From Channallabes apus (lineage: Eukaryota; Chordata; Actinopteri; Siluriformes; Clariidae), in assembly GCA_030522415.1 (NCBI GenBank), contig CM060106.1:28044985-28108984 (forward strand): a stretch of 64,000 bases of DNA. The letters run 5' to 3'. Under the pieces are notes generated by a model. That model was not told the DNA's origin. It was given only the letters and a program-made list of their open reading frames with translations, and did no database searches. Position 1 is the stretch's first letter, and each line of letters begins with the position of its first letter. The position numbers and the translations under genes are program-made. This document shows, in pieces, positions 1-11,717 of the stretch.

Positions 1-1607
1 AAAACTATTTGCCCCCTTCCTGATTTCTTATTCTTTTGCATGTTTGTCACACTTAAATGTTTCTGCTCATCAAAAACCGTTAACTATTAGTCAAAGATAA
101 CATAATTGAACACAAAATGCAGTTTTTAAATGAAGGTTTACGTTATTAAGGGAGAAAAAAAACTCCAAATCTACATGGCACTGTGTGAAAAAGTGATTGC
201 CCCCCTTGTTTAAAAATAACTTAACTGTGTCACACCTGAGTTCAATTTCTGTAGTCACCCCCAGGCCTGATTACTGCCACACCTGTTTCAATCAAGAAAT
301 CACTTAAATAGGAGCTACCTGACACAGAGAAGTAGACCAAAAGCACCTCAAAAGCTAGACATCATGCCAAGATCCAAAGAAATTCAGGAACAAATGAGAA
401 CAAAAGTAATTGAGATCTATCAGTCTGGTAAAGGTTATAAAGCCATTTCTAAAGCTTTGGGACTCCAGCGAACCACAGTGAGAGCCATTATCCACAAATG
501 GCAAAAACATGGAACAGTGGTGAACCTTCCCAGGAGTGGCCGGCCGACCAAAATTACCCCAAGAGCGCAGAGACAACTCATCCGAGAGGCCACAAAAGAC
601 CCCAGGACAACATCTAAAGAACTGCAGACCTCACTTGCCTCAATTAAGGTCAGTGTTCACGACTCCACCATAAGAAAGAGACTGGGCAAAAACGGTCTGC
701 ATGTCGGATTTCCAAGGCGCAAACCACTTTTAAGCAAAAAGAACATTAAGGCTCGTCTCAATTTTGCTAAAAAACATCTCAATGATTGCCAAGACTTTTG
801 GGAAAATACCTTGTGGACCGACGAGACAAAAGTTGAACTTTTTGGAAGGTGCGTGTCCTGTTACATCTGGCGTAAAAGTAACACAGCATTTCAGAAAAAG
901 AACATCATACCAACAGTAAAATATGGTGGTGGTAGTGTGATGGTCTGGGCTTGTTTTGCTGCTTCAGGACCTGGAAGGCTTGCTGTGATAGATGGAACCA
1001 TGAATTCTACTGTCTACCAAAAAATCCTGAAGGAGAATGTCCGGCCATCTGTTCGTCAACTCAAGCTGAAGCGATCTCGGGTGCTGCAGCAGGACAATGA
1101 CCCAAAACACACCAGCAAATCCACCTCTGAATGGCTGAAGAAAAACAAAATGAAGACTTTGTAGTGGCCTAGTCAAAGTCCTGACCTGAATCCTATTGAG
1201 ATGTTGTGGCATGACCTTAAAAAGGCAGTTCATGCTAGAAAACCCTCAAATAAAGCTGAATTACAACAATTCTGCAAAGATGAGTGGGCCAAAATTCCTC
1301 CAGAGCGCTGTAAAAGACTCGTTGCAAGTTATCGCAAACGCTTGATTGCAGTTATTGCTGCTAAGGGTGGCCCAACCAGTTATTAGGTTCAGGGGGCAAT
1401 TACTTTTTCACACAGGGCCATGTAGGTTTAGATTTTTTTTCTCCCTAAATAATAATAAAACCCCTCATTTAAAAACTGCATTTTGTGTTTACTTGTGTTA
1501 TCTTTGACTAATAGTTAAATGTGTTTGATGATCAGAAACATTTTGTGTGACAAACATGCAAAAGAATAAGAAATCAGGAGGGGGACAAATAGTTTTTCAC
1601 ACCACTG
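1..1607 (+). mobile_element. Tc1-family DNA transposon, copy 1 (left end cut by window edge)
   Basis: The window opens inside the left terminal inverted repeat and the element ends at 1607 with ...CACCACTG followed by a TA target dinucleotide. The terminal repeats are about 210 bp and pair positions 1-205 with roughly 1395-1607. Inside the left repeat a second direct-repeat-like motif (TGTGTGAAAAAGTGATTGCC, about 185) resembles the outer tip, the IR/DR plan known from Sleeping-Beauty-type Tc1 elements. Two further copies lie at 20577-22194 and 22881-24500 on the other strand. Its transposase frame is full length but has one stop. Confidence 0.95.
364..1386 (+). pseudogene. Tc1-type transposase, one premature stop
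   Basis: The 1023-nt frame encodes a 340-residue Tc1-like transposase. It has an N-terminal paired-like helix-turn-helix region (start MPRSKEIQEQ; GYKAISKALGL near residue 22), a GRP-type linker (SGRPTK), then the DDE core: first Asp in WTDETK, second Asp in DNDPKHTS and the Glu in LNPIE. A single substitution turns the Glu codon before WPSQSPDLNPIE into TAG at 1162-1164, removing the catalytic Glu and the C-terminus. No indel is seen; the frame reopens directly to the natural stop at 1384-1386. The product would be inactive, although the DNA could still be moved in trans. Confidence 0.95.
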
Positions 1608-1609
1608 TA

Positions 1610-2532
1610 TGTATATTTGGCAGTGTTGTATTTGAGCCTCATTACTGAGTTATTAAAGAAAAGAAAATAATAAGATTTTAGTTAAACATTAGACATCTTG
1701 AATGTTGTTTCCATTTAAGTCCATGGGTAATAGGTCCTTGCTTTAAGGGTTCTTTAAGTAAGTAATAAATAAATAAGCAAGAAATGGAATCCAAAAACAT
1801 AATCATCTTTTTTTGCTGAATGAAATAAAAAAAAAAAATCCCAGTCACAGATTAATTTTTTTTTATCAAATCAGTAAGGTATGTTATCCAAGTCAGAAAT
1901 GGTCAGAACCACAGATCAGTCTTGGGCATTTATGAGCTTCTGCAAGCGAGAGCATGTTCTTTATTATACTCCATTTAATGCAGCATGTTCGAAAACATGC
2001 ACATAACTCATCTCCAGAGCTGGTAGTAGTCTATGTACTAGTGGATGAAAATTGTCCAGTACTAAATCCTGGATAAGAAAATCCCTTTAAAAAAACTGTT
2101 GAACAGGAGAGGATGTGGGGATGCACAAGGGATTTGGTTCATTTTGCTTACATCACAGCAACTTTCAATAAGAGCAGCTCTGACAATATTGCTGGCTACA
2201 AAACTAATCACAGGTTCATCATAATTTAGTTATTCTAACATGATCTCTTTTCCATTGTAAGAGCAGATTTACTGGGATTTATATGAATAAAATAAATGTG
2301 GGTATCCTAGAACGAAGCTATGAATATAAAGAAGCATGAACAGACCACGTGGAGAAGCGGTCCAAGATAATCTTCACCTTTAACAGGAAGATATTCTATG
2401 CTGTTATTTCCATCCATCCATTTATCTAGGACCCTCTTTGGTCCACCCAGGGACCGTGGAGGATAATGGTCATAATTTTATTTATTCAAATTTTTTTTGT
2501 TTGGTCGTCGTTGGATCTCAGGACCAGGTCAA
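1610..2532. other. Intronic or intergenic stretch, no gene seen
   Basis: AT-rich sequence between Tc1 copy 1 and a decayed SINE. I see no coding exon with usable splice sites and no clear repeat. It probably lies in an intron of the zinc-finger gene whose exons start at 2928. Confidence 0.5.
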
Positions 2533-2716
2533 TTCTCACACTATGGACAATTTGGGAACACCAATTAGCCTAATCTGCATGCTTTGGACTGTTGGAGAAA
2601 ACTAGAGAACCTGAAGGAAACCCACCAACCAAACACAGGGAGAACATGTTCACAGACCCGACGTGGGAATCAAACTTAGGACCTGGAAGTGCAAGGCGAT
2701 AGTGCTAACCACTAAG
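2533..2716 (-). repeat. Decayed tRNA-derived SINE
   Basis: It carries degenerate forms of the same blocks as the better copies at 12319-13108: a gap-to-GCCAATTAGCCTAA-type block, a GGAAACCCACCAA block, an AGGGAGAACATG block, and a tRNA-like head ending GTGCTAACCACTA at the right. Orientation is minus. It is much more diverged than the 12-kb copies, so probably an older insertion. Confidence 0.75.
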
Positions 2717-2927
2717 CAAAAAGGTTATTTAGTAAATGTTATTTAGGTGCCAGCTATTCAGTAGCAAGTTTTTACAGGAATAAAGGGCTCTATTCGGAAA
2801 AAAATATATAAATTATTAATTCATCATCATTCATCAACATTTTTGTACATTATTTTTGTGGTCACTTTTGTTGGAGATTCCATTATGTCATAAACAGTGT
2901 CTAATATTATAATGAACTGTTTTACAG

Positions 2928-5900
2928 GAGTCTGACTCTTGTTTGTTTAAACTGTGAGTTCCTGACTGACGCATCTGATTCGAACCGCATGTGTGAGCAC
3001 CTTATCAGCAGACCCAACCACAGCTGCCAGGTCATTTTAGAGACAGGTACTACACTCAATCTCTCACCATCTGTGCAATAGACACTTCTTTCTTTCTTTC
3101 CCTGCTTGAATAAGACTTAGTACAACTCTCTCTTCTATACTTTGCAGATGCAGACTCGACAACGGAGAGGTGAGCGGTTTGATGCTCCGAATGCTATTTA
3201 ATATGTTATTATTGCAGACGAGTGTCTGACTAATTCCACATAAAGCCCTAAGAGTAAGGCTTCTAAATGATATTTAAATGTATTAAAATGTTCAAAAGTC
3301 AAACAAAACAAATTGGAAATATATACAGTATATTTACCCACACTACCAGACAAAAGTTTTACACTTTAGAACAATACTGGAGATTTCAGAACTGTGAAAT
3401 AACACATATAACATTAGGAAATTACGTAACAACAATAGTAAGTTGTTATTTTAAGACATGCATGTCAGCTGTTCTGGAATAGTTCTTGCAAGAACAGAAT
3501 TGTCAAATGCATTTGCACTTGATGAGAAACTGGCTTTCATAAAAAAGTCCCAGGAAAGCAAGACCCAAACTGACCTTGTCTGCAGAGGAGAAGTTCATTT
3601 AGAGTTACCTAATTAACTAATTAGAAATCACTAATTAACAGCACCTCAGTTTAAAGCCACTACAGATCATAAGTAGCAGACACATCTCAATAAAAACTGT
3701 TCGAAGGAGATTATTGCATATTTTGGATGCATTCAGCATTGTTTTACAATGTAGAAAGAAATAAAAATCAGGAAAGACAGTGGAATTACAGTCATGGTCA
3801 AATGTTTTGAGAATTACATAAATATTGGAAATTGGAAAAGTTGCTGCTTAAGGGTGCTTTCACACCTACAGCATTTGGTGCGCACCAAACGTGCTTGGTC
3901 CCTTGGTTCGGTTCGTTTGTGTTGATGTGAATCTCGGTACTTTGGTGCGCACCAAATCAATCGATTGCTTTATCCGCTCTACTTTGGTACAGTTCGTCTG
4001 GTGTGAAAGCAACCAAACCAAATCTGACGAAATGGTATAGTTTAATGCACTTTGGGTATAAGACATACGGGATTATAAGTAAAATTCTTTTAACTTCTTG
4101 AAATTTTTCAAGCTATCGACTCGCGATGAAATCAAACCGCGGAGAAACGTGGAGTGCCGTGGAAATTAAGTGCCTCTCTGTATTCACATTAAAAATGAAA
4201 AATGTGTGGCTGGGATGTTTTGATAGACCAACGGATTACCTGATGGATCTGCAGAAAGATCGCCGGCTAATAACAAAATGATCATTCAGGAGGAGGGCTT
4301 GTCTCTCCCTGAAGTGGCGCTCAATGCACCGTCGGCGAGATGAATAAAACAGGAAGCTGGTTTGGAGTCGCAGCCGCGAATCGTGTTCGAAATTAATTAT
4401 CTGAAAATAATGATTTGCACGTACAATGTAGTGCGCAAGGATCAGCGCCATGAGCACAAAGCAAAGCTGTTCCACCTTGATTATTGAAAGTGGCGCGATT
4501 TTCTGAAAATAGTCTGTTTCCGGTGCCGATGGGCTTCGCGGTCTATTTTGGTTCGTTTAGAACTCTGCATATGTGAAAGCAAACCGTACCCACGGCTGTT
4601 TACTACATTGTAACATTTTTCTGACTGGTGCGGACTAAAGCAATCGAACTATAGGTGTGAAAGCACCCTAAGTTTTCATAATAGCAATTTGCATATACTC
4701 CAGAATGTTATGAAGAGTGATCAGATGTCCTTCTTTGCCATGAAAATTAACCTAATCCCCAAAAAACCTTTCCACTGCATTTCATTGCTGTCATTAAAGG
4801 ACCTGCTGAGATCATTTCAGTAATCGTCTCGGGTGAGAATGTTGACGAGCACAAGGCTGGAGATCATTATGTCAGGCTGATTGGGTTAGAATGGCAGAAT
4901 TGACATGTTAAAAGGAGGGTGATGCTTGAAATCATTGTTCTTCCATTGTTAACCATGGTGACCTGCACCCGTCATGGTGACGAGTGCAGCCATCATTGCG
5001 TTGCATAAAATTGGCTTCACAGGCAAGGATATTGTGGCTACTAAGATTGCACCTAAATCAACAATTTATAGGATCATCAAGAACTTCAAGGAAAGAGGTT
5101 CAATTCTTGTTAAGAAGGCTTCAGGGTGTCCAAGAAAGTCTAGCAAGCGCCAGGATCGTCTCCTAAAGAGGATTCAGCTGTGGGATCGGAGAGCCACCAG
5201 TGCAGAGCTGCTCAGGAATGGCAGCAGGCAGGTGTGAGCGCATCTACACGCACAGTGAGCGGAAGACTTTTGGAAGATGGCCTGGTGTCAAGAAGGGCAG
5301 CAAAGAAGCCACTTCTCCCCCCCCCCAAAAAAAACATCAGGGACAGATTGATCTTCTGCAGAAAGTATGGTGAATGGACTGCTGAGGACTGGGGCAAAGT
5401 CATATTCTCCGATGAAGCCGCTTTCCGATTGTTTGGGGCATCTGGAAAAAGGCTTGTCCGGAGAAGAAAAGGTGAGCGCTACCATCAGTCCTGTGTCATG
5501 CCAACAGTAAAGCATCCTGAGACCAGTCATGTGTGGGGTTGCTTCTCATCCAAGGGAGTGGGCTCACTCACAATTTTGCCCAAAAACACAGCCATGAATA
5601 AAAGAATGGTACCAAAACACCCTCCAACAGCAACTTCTTCCAACAATCTAACAACAATGCATTTTCCAGCACGATGGAGCACCGTGCCATAAGGCCAAAG
5701 TGATAACTGTGACCCATGGCCTGGAAACTCCCCAGACCTTAATCCCATTGAGAACTTGTGGTCAATCCTCAAGAGGCGGGTGGACAAACAAAAACCCACT
5801 AATTCTTACAAACTCCAAGAAGTGATTATGAAAGAATGGGTTGCTATCAGTCAGGATTTGGCCCAGAAGATGATTGAGAGCCCAGTCGAATTGCAGAGGT

Positions 5901-8900
5901 CCTGAAAAAGAAGCTCCAACACTGCAAATACTGACTTTTGCATAAATGTCATGTAATTGTCGATAAAAGCCTTTGAAACGTATGAAGTGCTTGTAATTAT
6001 ATTTCAGTACATCACAGAAACCACTGACACAAAGATGTCACTGACTAAAAGCAGTTTAGCAGCAAACTTTGTGAAAACTAATATTTGTGTCATTCTCAAA
6101 ACTGTATATACTGTAAGTGTGGACAAACAGTTGAGGAATACCTTTGAAAATGTGGCAGAAAAGATCTAATAGATCATGAAAAAACAAAATACATAATTTA
6201 CTTTCAAAGGGAAGCAAAACAGATTTTGATTTGTGGTCACTACACAGTTGAGATATTAAAGTGAGCAAAAAAAAACTAATTGAGAAGAAAATATGCGAAT
6301 TAGGCACAAGAGACTTGAGAAGAAATAAACTGGAAGTATCCAGGCACCCTTTAGCCTCATGTGCCATCATATTCCAGTCCAACCTCCTCAGACTCTGTAG
6401 CACAATGTGCTTCATATGATTGGCAGTTAAACAGAAAAACAGCCCACAAGCAAAAGCATCAAAAAAGCATGGGCATTATATTATATATCATTTTGTGAAT
6501 ATGATTGATGATCCAGGGACTGGATTGCTGATGGAAACAAACCAGTTCACCTGAAGCACCAGCAAGGTGGGGGGAGGAATGATGATATGGTCTGGTATTA
6601 TTGATGGTGAATTGGTTGGACCATTTCCAGTGGAATATGGAGTGAAGATGAACTCCAAAATCTGCTGCGAGTTTCTGAAGGCCACCTTCCTCAAGCAGTG
6701 GTACCAGAACAAACCATCATCATTCAAATATACAAGGCAAGGAATCCAAGTACAACAGAGACTGGATAGGCAGCAAAGAGTTCAAATGTAGTAAAATGAT
6801 GACCCACTTGCTCACTTGATTTGAATGCCATTGAAAATCTGTCGAACCTCCTGAAGAGGGAGATTTACAGCCAAGGAGAGATATCGCTCATCTGCTTCAG
6901 CTAAAATGAGCAAAAAAATGAGTCTCAGTTGCAAAAAAAACCCCATCTACACAGCATGATGCTGCCACCACCGTGTTTGACTATAGGGACAGTTTTACTG
7001 AGGTGATGCACAGTGTCTGATTTTCCCCCACACATGGCATGGGGAATTGTCATCAGACCAGAGGCGTTTGTTTCTCATGGTCTGAGTGTCCTGGGGATTT
7101 TTGGCTTCCAGCAAACCGTCATGTGCCTTTTAGTGAGGAATGACTTCTATCTGGCAACTCTACCATAGAGGCCTGATTGGTTGAGTGATGCAGTGATACA
7201 GCCCTTCTTTAAGGCTCTCCCATCTCCACCAGGGAACTCATTTAAAGTAACTCTTGGGCTCTTGGTTCGCTGCCTGACCAAGGCGCTTTGCTCAGTTTGG
7301 TTGGGCGGCCAGATCTGGGAAGACTTGGTTGTTCCAAATCTCATCCATTCGAGAATGATGGATGCTGCAGTGCTCGTGGACATTTTTAATGCTACAGAAA
7401 TATTCTTGTATCCTTCTCCAGATCCGTCTTGACACAATCTTGCAGGTCGTCTACAGATGATACTCTTGCCCTCATGTTTTGCTTTCACTCTGATACACAA
7501 TGTTTGTAAAATGTATTTTTCAATGTTTAGTAAATGTTCAATAGTAAACTAATAAAACATCCTAGAAAATGGCCTGCCTTTATTCATAGTCTTTTCCTGA
7601 ATCAGCTTTAAGAAGCAGGCTTTGAAACCGTTATGAGCACTAAAAGTAGAACTGAGGGTGTTTATCATTCAAATATAGATTTTTCGAACAATAGTCAAAC
7701 ATAGTAATACTTGCTTTATTATTGTTTAAACCACTTTACACAATATGTACCGGGTACAATTTGTCTAAAAGGAATCTCTGGATGGTGAGCAAAAAAAACT
7801 CTACTTTTTAAAGATCTTATTTGGATTTTTATTTAATGTAGTCAGTTTCTATTGTTGCTCAGGATCCTTAGGCGTTACCTCTGAGGATAGTCTGTGCCAT
7901 TTCCTGGCTCTCAGCGGAACTCCATGATGTATTGGGAGACAGTGACACCAGACGTCTGGTGCTTTTGTTAAACGTAGAGGGCAGAGTTGTAAAGAGGAGA
8001 GGATAAAAATAGAGACAGTGATTCACCTCCACTGATTTAGATAAATCGGCCTTTGTGATGAAATATGAGTACAACTCTCTGACCCTTGAATTTGATGAAA
8101 ATATCATTCTTTGTGAAAAATCATCACTAATTTCATTAGTCTAATTCGGTTGCGTGTTAAGCGGTGTGAAGAAGACGAGGTGTAAATTAGCATTGAGCTC
8201 TGGCCTTAATTAGCTCAAAAGGAAAGCAATGTAACTAATGTGCAGCAGGGAGAAAGGTCCATAAGAGTCATAGTAAAGTATTGCAGGATCAGAGTGTAAG
8301 AAAATGTTCACTGCTTCCATTTTTTTTTTTTTTTAACCCCACAAGTTCTGACACTCCCCAAGAGAGTGTTTCAGTGATCCACCTGAGAGCTATTGTTCTG
8401 TGGTTCAGACTCTTAAAATAAAACTTCGCTCTCGGTTTTCTTTCTGTGGTTAATCAGTTTGCATTGTGACTGTTTGTTGTTTGGAGGACTGGTAATGTAT
8501 TGTAGCGCTACATGGTTAATGGTATTTTAGTTGTGGATTCTTTAAGTGATTTCCACATGTTTGGTCCAGTAAAGTAGTTGCTGGGAGGCCAGGGTACGGC
8601 GCACTGAGAGAACTTTCTACCTTGATATCCAAGCACCAGTGAAATGCTTGAATAAGTGCATTAGTGTAGCTGGGGATTATATAGAGAAATAAAGGGAGTT
8701 TAATCTCATAACTCCATTCTGTTATTCTGCACAATTAAAAGTCCTGGCTTAATTGGTTAATTAATATAAGACCAATGTAATTAACTCTGATGGGGTGATT
8801 TTTAAATTGCAAAAAAACACTAAAATTTCTCTTTTTTTTTCCTTTTTTTTTTAGGAGTACACTTTCTAACACTGATAAGGTGAGTGAAGATTTACAAAGA

Positions 8901-9584
8901 TTATTGTTTCCCTTTGTCCTCTCATACATTTTCAAACATCAAACATTTTTTTCCTTAATAGGTTGAGGCCCAAAGTGCAGTAGCAGAAGTGAGCAGTTCT
9001 GACAAGTAAGGCCATTTTTTATGTTACTGTACAGTTATATCGTGTATATATATATATATTATATTATATATATATTTTTTATCCTGTGATTCAGTTCTGA
9101 AGAACCCAAAGTGGCATCGGGACAGAATGAAATGGAATCTCTGAGCATCGGTAACATGTGTAGTGATGGCAGTGTATCTGAGCCGGTTAAAAAAGAGGTC
9201 AATCCAGAGCAGACAGTTGCAGACCAGGAAGCTAAAGACGAGACGGGACCTGAAAGCATGGAGCCTACGACTGAGAATGGCTCAGTGAGGACAGAACCCG
9301 AGAACACTGACGCGCCCTGCAGCCCAACCGAAAACGGAGGCGAAGTGAGTGTGGATGACTTTCTGAATAAAGGCAACAAAGCCGAGACTATAAGCGCGCA
9401 CTCCATGCTGGAGCCTCTCATTCCATCCGAGGTCCTCGAAAGCCAAGAAGCCGAGAATGGACGAGAAGCCAAGAACGGGCCGGGACCTACGAAAGACCTT
9501 TCACCGAACAGTAAAAGAGACAATGAGGAGGTGGAGGACAAGGAGGACAAGCAGGAGGAGACCTCAGACCTCATAAGCACCTAG
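2928..9584 (+). CDS. 3' part of a ZNF280-family-like zinc-finger protein gene (last five coding exons)
   Basis: Five exons join in phase: 2928-3046, 3148-3169, 8855-8879, 8962-9005 and 9095-9584 (stop TAG 9582-9584). All have AG/GT borders. The first encodes a C2H2-type finger-like unit (LVCLNCEFLTDASDSNRMCEH...NHSCQVI) with the spacing and CLxCxFLTD / HSCQVI style of ZNF280 (SUHW-like) proteins. The two next exons are tiny (22 and 25 nt). The last codes a low-complexity tail rich in Glu, Asp, Lys and Ser, probably disordered, ending DLIST. The 5' exons lie outside the window. Family assignment comes from remembered motif style, not a search, so no symbol is given; ZNF280D-like is the best guess. 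Function is inferred only as nuclear DNA or chromatin binding. AATAAA signals follow at 10038, 10142 and 10592. Confidence 0.72.
3341..3786 (+). mobile_element. Internally deleted Tc1-like element (family copy a)
   Basis: It shares long collinear blocks with 33953-34446 and 49312-49776: a left block ending CTTGCAAGAACAG, a central AACAGCACCTCAG block, the AGTAGCAGACACATCTCAAT block and the TTTACAATGTAGAAAGAAAT block. The blocks correspond to transposon ends and scraps of a transposase gene with most of the middle missing. It abuts the next Tc1 element almost directly. Confidence 0.8.
3852..4668. mobile_element. PIF/Harbinger-like non-autonomous element (MITE)
   Basis: This 817-bp element begins GGGTGCTTTCACACCTA and ends with the inverted TAGGTGTGAAAGCACCC. 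It is flanked by TAA on both sides (3849-3851 and 4669-4671), the 3-bp TWA-type target duplication of PIF/Harbinger transposons. Subterminal motifs such as TTTGGTGCGCACCAAA recur inside. No convincing transposase frame is present. Removing it and one TAA restores continuous Tc1 sequence. Confidence 0.88.
4955..5932 (+). pseudogene. Decayed Tc1 transposase
   Basis: The readable pieces are in two frames: 4974-5237 (ALHKIGFTGKDIVATKIAPK, an HTH region) and 5180-5692 (DRLIFCRKYGEWTAEDWGKV, then FSDEAAFRLFG with the first catalytic Asp, then SHVWGCFSSKG). The frame shifts near 5205. Small deletions near 5650 and 5700 remove the second catalytic block, although NPIENLWSILKRRVDKQK-type coding is still legible near 5745-5790. 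Clearly non-functional. Confidence 0.88.
6540..6930 (+). pseudogene. Heavily decayed Tc1-like transposase fragment
   Basis: A short frame reads GGGMMIWSGIIDGELVGPF, comparable with [19 protein letters not shown] in the minus-strand element at 44.6-45.3 kb. Downstream DNA near 6830-6870 still resembles a NAIENLSNLLKRE-like C-terminal block. No ends were recognised. Confidence 0.65.
6950..7500 (-). pseudogene. Decayed Tc1-like transposase remnant
   Basis: On the minus strand, 7500-7147 reads an N-terminal HTH-like region (GYKNISVALKMSTSTAASII, then a linker-like stretch). Further on, near 6970-6950, a KHGGGSIML-type motif typical of Tc1 transposases is legible. Frames are interrupted and no terminal repeats are evident. 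Confidence 0.7.
7510..8854. other. Intron of the zinc-finger gene, no further gene seen
   Basis: This fills the rest of the 5.7-kb intron before the 25-nt exon at 8855. It holds poly-T runs and AT-rich sequence but no coding exon or element I could name. Confidence 0.5.
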
Positions 9585-10037
9585 AAAACTTTAGCTTTAG
9601 AGTAGCATAGGACAAGAACATTTTTACTTTTACATATTTTTTAATCTAACTGTAAAACTTAGTTAACGGTTGTTACTTCATGTAATACTTTCAATGGTAT
9701 AGGATGTTGATCTATTGGAACTGAAAAGAAAAAATATTGCTGTTTGTGATTAAACTTGAATCAAGGAAGATTGTGTTACTGTGCTCCAGTACAAAGTATT
9801 GCCTTCCTTGCCCTTTTCAGAAGCAAACTGAAAGACTGAGATCACCTGTTATTATAATCAGCATCGCTTTTTACTAATGTCAGGCCAATACCTGGCACAC
9901 AATTATGATTTACTGGTTCTTGGATTTTCGGTATCGGTTGTTCTGTACTACACCACGGTGTACCTGACTGATAAATCAACTCTAAAAAAAAGTGCTGTAT
10001 TGCTTTCGTGTAAAATATTCTTTTTATACTTATTTTA

Positions 10038-10147
10038 AATAAATAGGAAAAGGAGGTTTTATCAGTAACACTGTTCTAGTTAAATCTGCTCAGTGGATTT
10101 CAGGGGTGAGGCTCCGTCAAATGTCTTCGCTCAAAATGAAAAATAAA
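10038..10147 (+). terminator. Candidate polyadenylation signals of the zinc-finger gene
   Basis: AATAAA occurs at 10038-10043 and 10142-10147, about 450-560 bases after the stop codon; another is at 10592-10597. Which is used cannot be told from sequence. Confidence 0.45.
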
Positions 10148-10169
10148 GAAACGATTCTTATATTACATG

Positions 10170-11099
10170 CTTGGCATTACTGTGCTGCTTAGTTTCTGTT
10201 CAGCAGTCAATTTACACATGATCAAGATTTTGTGAAACAAAGAGTTTTCATGAATACCCACTTCCAAATGACATGGTTTAAGTTTCAACCCAACACTCAC
10301 AGGTACTTAAAGGATTGTTTTTCCATTATTAAATAATTTTACGTACTTCAGCTTGTTCATATAATTGGCATGTTCCTCTTTGGAGGCTTAAAGGAGAGGT
10401 TTGTGATCTTTAGAGCAGACCTGCACATCTGTTTCAGCTGGGGGGGGCCAAGCTAAATTCTGGATTGATATTCTACAAAACATTATACACTGTCTAGCAG
10501 TATTGTTAGCCAGATTTCTGAATTTATATGATGATTACAAATTCAGCAAGCCATTTCAGCATTATAAACTGCACCCTTAAAGTCCATGAACAATAAAACT
10601 GATTTGACTATGCATGCAAAGTCAGTGTGTTAATGTGTATGCATCAACATACAGGGTTTGCATATCTTAGCTAGAACGTGCGTATCTCCGGATATGTTAC
10701 TGCAGCCAGTGTAATGTGGGTCTCCTGTTGGTCTCTCTTTTTCTGTAGTTAAGGTCATTGTGTTACTTCATGCTTGCTTAGTGCATAGCAAGTGTTTGGT
10801 GTTTGAGGAGGAAAATCAGTCTGCTGAACCGAGCATCGTACTTGATTTAACCTCTGCATAAAGAATGAAACATGAAGGAAGTAACCATTTTCAATTGAAA
10901 GATTTATTTGAAATGAAGATCAAATCCCAGACATGCCAATTTCTGGGAAAATAAAAAAGGGCTTATTATTATTATTATTATTATTATTACAATTGTAATT
11001 AATAAAATAAAATGCAGGCATTGGTGTGTTTCCATGTTAGTTGACATCAAATATTAATGCTTTAAAGGGTTGAATATGAATTCAATGTAACTAGTTAAT
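10170..11099. other. 3'-UTR or intergenic sequence, no gene seen
   Basis: Unique-looking AT-rich sequence with a short (ATT)n run at about 10965-10990. No coding or structured RNA feature could be supported. Confidence 0.45.
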
Positions 11100-11180
11100 A
11101 ATTCTGTGACAATGTCTCCCTCTAGCGGTTATGGTCAGCATTCGCAATGCGTATCTTGTGGTAAAGCTACCTGTATCCTG

Positions 11181-11447
11181 TAGTGATGGGAAGTTTGAAT
11201 CATATTCGTGACTCGGTTCTTTGAATCTCGTTCATCGAAATGAACGGATCTTTTTTTTTTTTTGAGTCATTTAGTTCATTTCGTTCTTTTGAACAGAAAT
11301 AAAATAAAATGTAACATTAAAAAAAATACCCCAAAACGCCACGTGACAAAAGAGGCACGAGACCAAAGAGGCACGTGACAAAAGAACGAACGACTCGGAG
11401 TAGAAGAGTCACTGAACGACTCATCGTTTATGAACGACTCATCACTA
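11181..11447. mobile_element. hAT-like MITE
   Basis: It begins TAGTGATG and ends CATCACTA. Subterminal ACGACTC / GAGTC motifs repeat inside. The flanking 8-mers GTATCCTG and CTATCTTG match at 6 of 8 positions, consistent with a decayed 8-bp hAT duplication. No coding capacity. Confidence 0.65.
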
Positions 11448-11530
11448 CTATCTTGTGGTTATTTTTGAAAACGCAGTCTATTGTGCAGTGTTAAATAAAA
11501 CAAGACAAATTCTAGTATCTTCTTAAGGGC

Positions 11531-11599
11531 CGGCTCTAACTCAGTAGTGAGGGGCACTATTATTATTATTATTATAGTGCACCCCACTACTGAGAGCCG
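11531..11599. repeat. Hairpin with (ATT)n loop
   Basis: The arms CGGCTCTaaCTCAGTAGTG and CACTACTGAGAGCCG face each other across a (TTA)n run, so the strand can fold into a stem of about 25 bp. Confidence 0.75.
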
Positions 11600-11717
11600 T
11601 ATTATTATTATTATTATTATTATTAGTGTATGTTTTTTCAAAGCACCCAAACTGGCAATATCGGTACAGTTGTTATTACTTTTCTGAGGGATTTTAATCC
11701 TCTATTTACCTATTTCA

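Larger units (their letters stand above)
3789..6103 (+). mobile_element. Tc1-like transposon (second family), split by a MITE, 3' tip lost
   Basis: It starts CAGTCATGGTCAAATGTTTT after a TA at 3787-3788. The matching right end runs to CATTCTCAAAAC near 6103, where the last bases of the inverted repeat are missing. A decayed transposase lies at 4955-5932. The body is interrupted at 3852-4668 by a PIF/Harbinger-like element with TAA duplications. Confidence 0.88.

Noticed and set aside
4236..4475. Minus-strand frame in the Harbinger-like insert as a possible transposase
   Set aside because: No DDE or Myb-like motif, and too short.
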